Below, piece by piece: positions 61,433 through 64,000 of a stretch of DNA of 64,000 nt. Position 1 is the stretch's first letter. Each line of letters begins with the position of its first letter. Source of the DNA: Saccharothrix algeriensis (GTDB lineage Bacteria > Actinomycetota > Actinomycetes > Mycobacteriales > Pseudonocardiaceae); assembly GCF_016907655.1 (NCBI RefSeq), contig NZ_JAFBCL010000001.1:2321001-2385000 (forward strand). Direction: 5' to 3'. A program made the translations under genes and the position numbers. A model generated the notes under the pieces. The model saw only the letters and a program-made list of their open reading frames with translations, did not search any database and was not told where the DNA came from.

Positions 61433-61927
61433 TCAGCAGGCACAACCGGCTCCGTGCAGGCCATCGCCCCCACCCGCCCGGTCGCCTCCCACCGGGCCGC
61501 CTCCCACCGGGCTGTCCCCCACCGGACCGCTCTCCACCGGGTAGCCGGCCGCCTGCCAGGCCCGGATGCCGCCGGCCAGCCGCTTGACCCGGAAGCCGAG
61601 CCGGGACAGCCGGAGCGCGCCCTTGGTGGCCGCGTTGCACTCGGCGCTCTCGCAGTAGCAGACGTAGACCAGGTCGCGGTCCCAGCCCGCGGTGGCGTCC
61701 TCGTCCACCTCCCAGTGCGGCAGGTGCAGCGCCCCCGGGATGCGGGCCCGCGCGAACGCCTCGGCGCCGCGCGTCTCCACCAGCCGGAACCCGGCGGTGT
61801 CACCCGCCCCGAGGTCGCGCACGACGTCGTCCGGGTCGGCCTCGGAGGACAGCTCCGCGGCGAAGCGCGCGGCGGCGACGGCCGGGTCGGCGGGCGGGAA
61901 GCGCAGCGTGTTCGTCATGGTCGTCAT
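61433..61927 (-). CDS. Rhodanese-like protein with a repetitive tail
   Basis: This 164-residue protein has a single rhodanese domain: LVETRGAEAFARARIPGALHLPHWEV, then the active-site region LVYVCYCESAECNAATKGA (Cys 90, 92, 97), then LAGGIRAWQAAGYPV. The tail 130-151 repeats GPVGD/GPVGG and ends with GAGCAC, a second cysteine pair. ATG 61927; ATG 61918 is possible. Divergent from the Lrp/AsnC regulator by 71 bases, which may therefore control it. Confidence 0.82.
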   Translation of the reverse strand: MTTMTNTLRFPPADPAVAAARFAAELSSEADPDDVVRDLGAGDTAGFRLVETRGAEAFARARIPGALHLPHWEVDEDATAGWDRDLVYVCYCESAECNAATKGALRLSRLGFRVKRLAGGIRAWQAAGYPVESGPVGDSPVGGGPVGGDRAGGGDGLHGAGCAC

Positions 61928-61998
61928 CCTGGTCGAGCCGCGCCGTCGGGGGCAGGCGGAAGTCCAGGTCTCGGGCCGGTCCTGCCTACGATTCCACG

Positions 61999-62463
61999 GT
62001 GGAACTGGACGACCTGGACTGGCGGCTGGTGGACCTGCTCCAGCGGGACGGGCGGATGACGTTCACCGAGCTGGCCAAGCGCGTGTCGCTGTCCGCACCC
62101 GCCACCACCGAGCGGGTGCGGCGGCTGGAGCAGGCCGGGGTGATCACCGGGTACGCGGCCGTCGTGTCGCCGCGCCGGCTCGGGCTGCCGATCGAGGCGA
62201 TCGTGCGGGTGCGCGTGCGCAGCCTGGACACGCCCCGCTTCCGGGAGCGGGTGGTGACCGTGCCGCAGGTGCTCGACGCCGACCACGTCACCGGGGACGA
62301 CTGCTGGCTGCTGCGCGTGGTGTGCCGGTCGACGGCGGAGCTGGAGGAGTTCGTGGAGCTGGCCCAGCGGTACGGCGACACCACCACGTCGCTGGTGTTC
62401 TCGTCGGCCGTGCGCAACCGACCCGTGACGCGCGACGTCCTGGACGGGATCGACTCGCCGTGA
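61999..62463 (+). CDS. Lrp/AsnC family transcriptional regulator
   Basis: This 154-residue protein has a winged helix in the first 55 residues (LDDLDWRLVDLLQRDGRM, LAKRVSLSAPATTERVRRLEQAGVI) and a RAM/effector domain afterwards (VRVRVRSLDTPRFRE; DCWLLRVVCRSTAELEEFV). GTG 61999. It probably binds its own upstream gap, which it shares with the rhodanese gene. The effector may be an amino acid. Confidence 0.9.
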   Translation: MELDDLDWRLVDLLQRDGRMTFTELAKRVSLSAPATTERVRRLEQAGVITGYAAVVSPRRLGLPIEAIVRVRVRSLDTPRFRERVVTVPQVLDADHVTGDDCWLLRVVCRSTAELEEFVELAQRYGDTTTSLVFSSAVRNRPVTRDVLDGIDSP

Positions 62464-62482
62464 CGCACCCGGGCCGGCGCGC

Positions 62483-63343
62483 TCAGGGGCGCTCGTGGTC
62501 GGGCGGGGTGAAGACGAACTCCGCCGCGTCGCACACCGGCCGGAAGCCGATCCGCTGGTAGATCGAGTTGGACGTCGGGTTGGCCAGGTCGGTGAACAGC
62601 ACCACGTGCTCGACGCCCCGGTCCAGCGCCCACCGCGCGCAGGCCGCGGTGGCCGCCGCGGCGTAGCCGTTGCGGCGGTGCTCCGCGGGTGTGAAGACCG
62701 GGCCGATGCGGCACATGCCCGAGGCCGGCACGCCCGAGGCCGCCCACGCCACCGGCTGATCGCCGTCGACCCAGAGCACGTGCCCCGAGCCCGCCGCCAG
62801 GCTGGGCCGGACGAAGGCGGCCGCCGCCTCCTCGGTCGAGTCGTGCGGTGTCGACTCGTCCACGAAGTCCCGGTACCACCGGATGAGCAGCTCGGCGTCG
62901 TCCTCCGTCGCCCGGCGCGAGGCGCCCGGCACAGCGGCCGGCGGCTCCAGCTCGTCCAGCCGGTACAGGCGCAGGGCGGTGACCTCCCGCGCGTCGCACC
63001 CGGTGCGGGCGGCCCAGGCCCGGGCGAACGCCTCGACGGCCGGGCGCGGCCCGTTGACGCCGGGCACCTCGACGCCCACCAGGTGCTCGGCGACCGCGTC
63101 CGCCCACTTCTCCGGGACACCGCTCAGCGTCAGCGGCCACGGCGGGGTGCGCAGCGCCGCGGCGACGAGTTCGCCGCCCTCCGACACGGTGAGCAGCGTC
63201 GGCTGCTCGTCGGTCGGGTGGGGGTGGTCGAGGCGCCGCGCGACAGCCGCGATCGGGATTGTATGGAACACCGGGTCCGCGTTGAAGAATTCCCTGGTCA
63301 GGTCCCAGAAGTCGGCCAGGTCGTCATGCCGCTGCACGTCCAC
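62483..63343 (-). CDS. GNAT family N-acetyltransferase (two-domain)
   Basis: This 286-residue protein has a degenerate N-terminal GNAT domain and a full C-terminal one with RIGPVFTPAEHRRNGYAAAATAACARWALDRG (acetyl-CoA loop) and SNSIYQRIGFRPV, the canonical C-terminal motif. GTG 63343. It is the last protein gene before the rRNA operon. Substrate unknown. Confidence 0.85.
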   Translation of the reverse strand: MDVQRHDDLADFWDLTREFFNADPVFHTIPIAAVARRLDHPHPTDEQPTLLTVSEGGELVAAALRTPPWPLTLSGVPEKWADAVAEHLVGVEVPGVNGPRPAVEAFARAWAARTGCDAREVTALRLYRLDELEPPAAVPGASRRATEDDAELLIRWYRDFVDESTPHDSTEEAAAAFVRPSLAAGSGHVLWVDGDQPVAWAASGVPASGMCRIGPVFTPAEHRRNGYAAAATAACARWALDRGVEHVVLFTDLANPTSNSIYQRIGFRPVCDAAEFVFTPPDHERP

Positions 63344-63366
63344 GAGCGAGACCGTAACGCAAAACG

Positions 63367-63405
63367 CCCGCAGGGGGCACCGGATATACCAGGTGCCCCC
63401 TGCGG
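63367..63405 (-). terminator. Terminator of the rRNA operon
   Basis: CCCGCAGGGGGCACC (63367-63381 region) pairs with GGTGCCCCCTGCGGG (63391-63405) around an AT-containing loop. It lies 11 bases beyond the 5S gene 3' end, in the direction of transcription. The minus strand continues GTTTTGC. Confidence 0.85.
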
Positions 63406-63415
63406 GGAAGGAATG

Positions 63416-63533
63416 TTCGGCGGCGTCCTACTCTCCCACACCCTCACGAGTGCAGTACCATCGGCGCTGGAAGGCTTAACTACCGGGTTCGGAATGGGAC
63501 CGGGTGTTCCCCCTCCGCCATGACCACCGAAAC
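63416..63533 (-). rRNA. rrf: 5S ribosomal RNA
   Basis: A 118-base gene on the minus strand starts GTTTCGGTGGTCATGGCGGA and has the conserved CCCGGTCCCATTCCGAACCC loop and GGGAGAGTAGGACGCCGCC. The ends are inferred by pairing of the terminal helix. Confidence 0.95.
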
Positions 63534-63654
63534 ACTATGAAATTACCACCACAGCCACCCCACAACCCACACCCGACACCAACCGTGTCAGGGGGTCGCC
63601 CGGGGTGGGCCCGGTGGTTCTTTCAGAACCGCACAGTGGATGCGTAGCGTCTTC

Positions 63655-64000
<346 letters not shown>

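Overview
The window is very GC-rich, with GTG starts and four-base stop/start overlaps common. Its conserved blocks match actinobacterial gene order (ssrA, smpB, ftsX, ftsE, prfB; UPF0182, PDZ protease, DUF2342 protease, ThiF-like, ABC1, whiB7, uvrD2; DUF4191, RDD, glnA, glnE). A filamentous member of the Pseudonocardiales is the best guess. The lineage is inferred from gene order and style only.

Positions 1 to about 19,470 are accessory DNA ending beside a tRNA-Ala(GGC). From the left edge it holds: a two-P-loop HerA-like ATPase coupled to a winged-helix protein; a four-gene operon of type VII secretion-like proteins and a YbaB/EbfC protein; a membrane protein with a ComEA-like helix-hairpin-helix; a large protein with a bacterial PH-like domain; a DUF262 plus AlbA_2 fusion resembling phage-defence proteins; and a WXG100 protein, WXG-toxin and lipoprotein trio. 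Three of these + strand units are each followed by a related repeat in the same orientation. Next come two nested insertion-sequence remnants, a decayed RHS toxin tail with two Imm50-like immunity genes, a NUDIX / dTMP kinase-like / radical SAM operon, and a broken second DUF262 gene.

Positions 19,490 to 37,400 are largely core: tRNA-Ala, a PaaK-like ligase, a DsbA-like thioredoxin, an MFS transporter, HrpB, tmRNA, a two-component pair, SmpB, FtsX/FtsE, RF2, a PadR regulator, two identical initiator tRNAs and a UPF0182 membrane protein. tmRNA and SmpB act together in trans-translation, and FtsEX in septal peptidoglycan hydrolysis.

Positions 37,400 to 50,900 correspond to the mycobacterial Rv3193c-Rv3198c neighbourhood and end with whiB7 and uvrD2. 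The whiB7 leader shows an AT-rich promoter element, an upstream ORF and an intrinsic terminator, which is the layout of antibiotic-responsive attenuation. The block is rich in unusual repeats: two nested palindromes with the same outer arms but different inner hairpins, 15-bp and 33-bp tandem arrays, and a methyltransferase interrupted by a 15-bp coding minisatellite.

Positions 50,900 to 63,350 are nitrogen and phosphate core genes: DUF4191, RDD, glnA with a clear GlnR-type operator, glnE for GlnA adenylylation, a Pit phosphate transporter, a class I amidotransferase, a rhodanese, an Lrp/AsnC regulator and a GNAT protein. The window closes with the 5S gene and the 3' end of the 23S gene of an rRNA operon on the minus strand.
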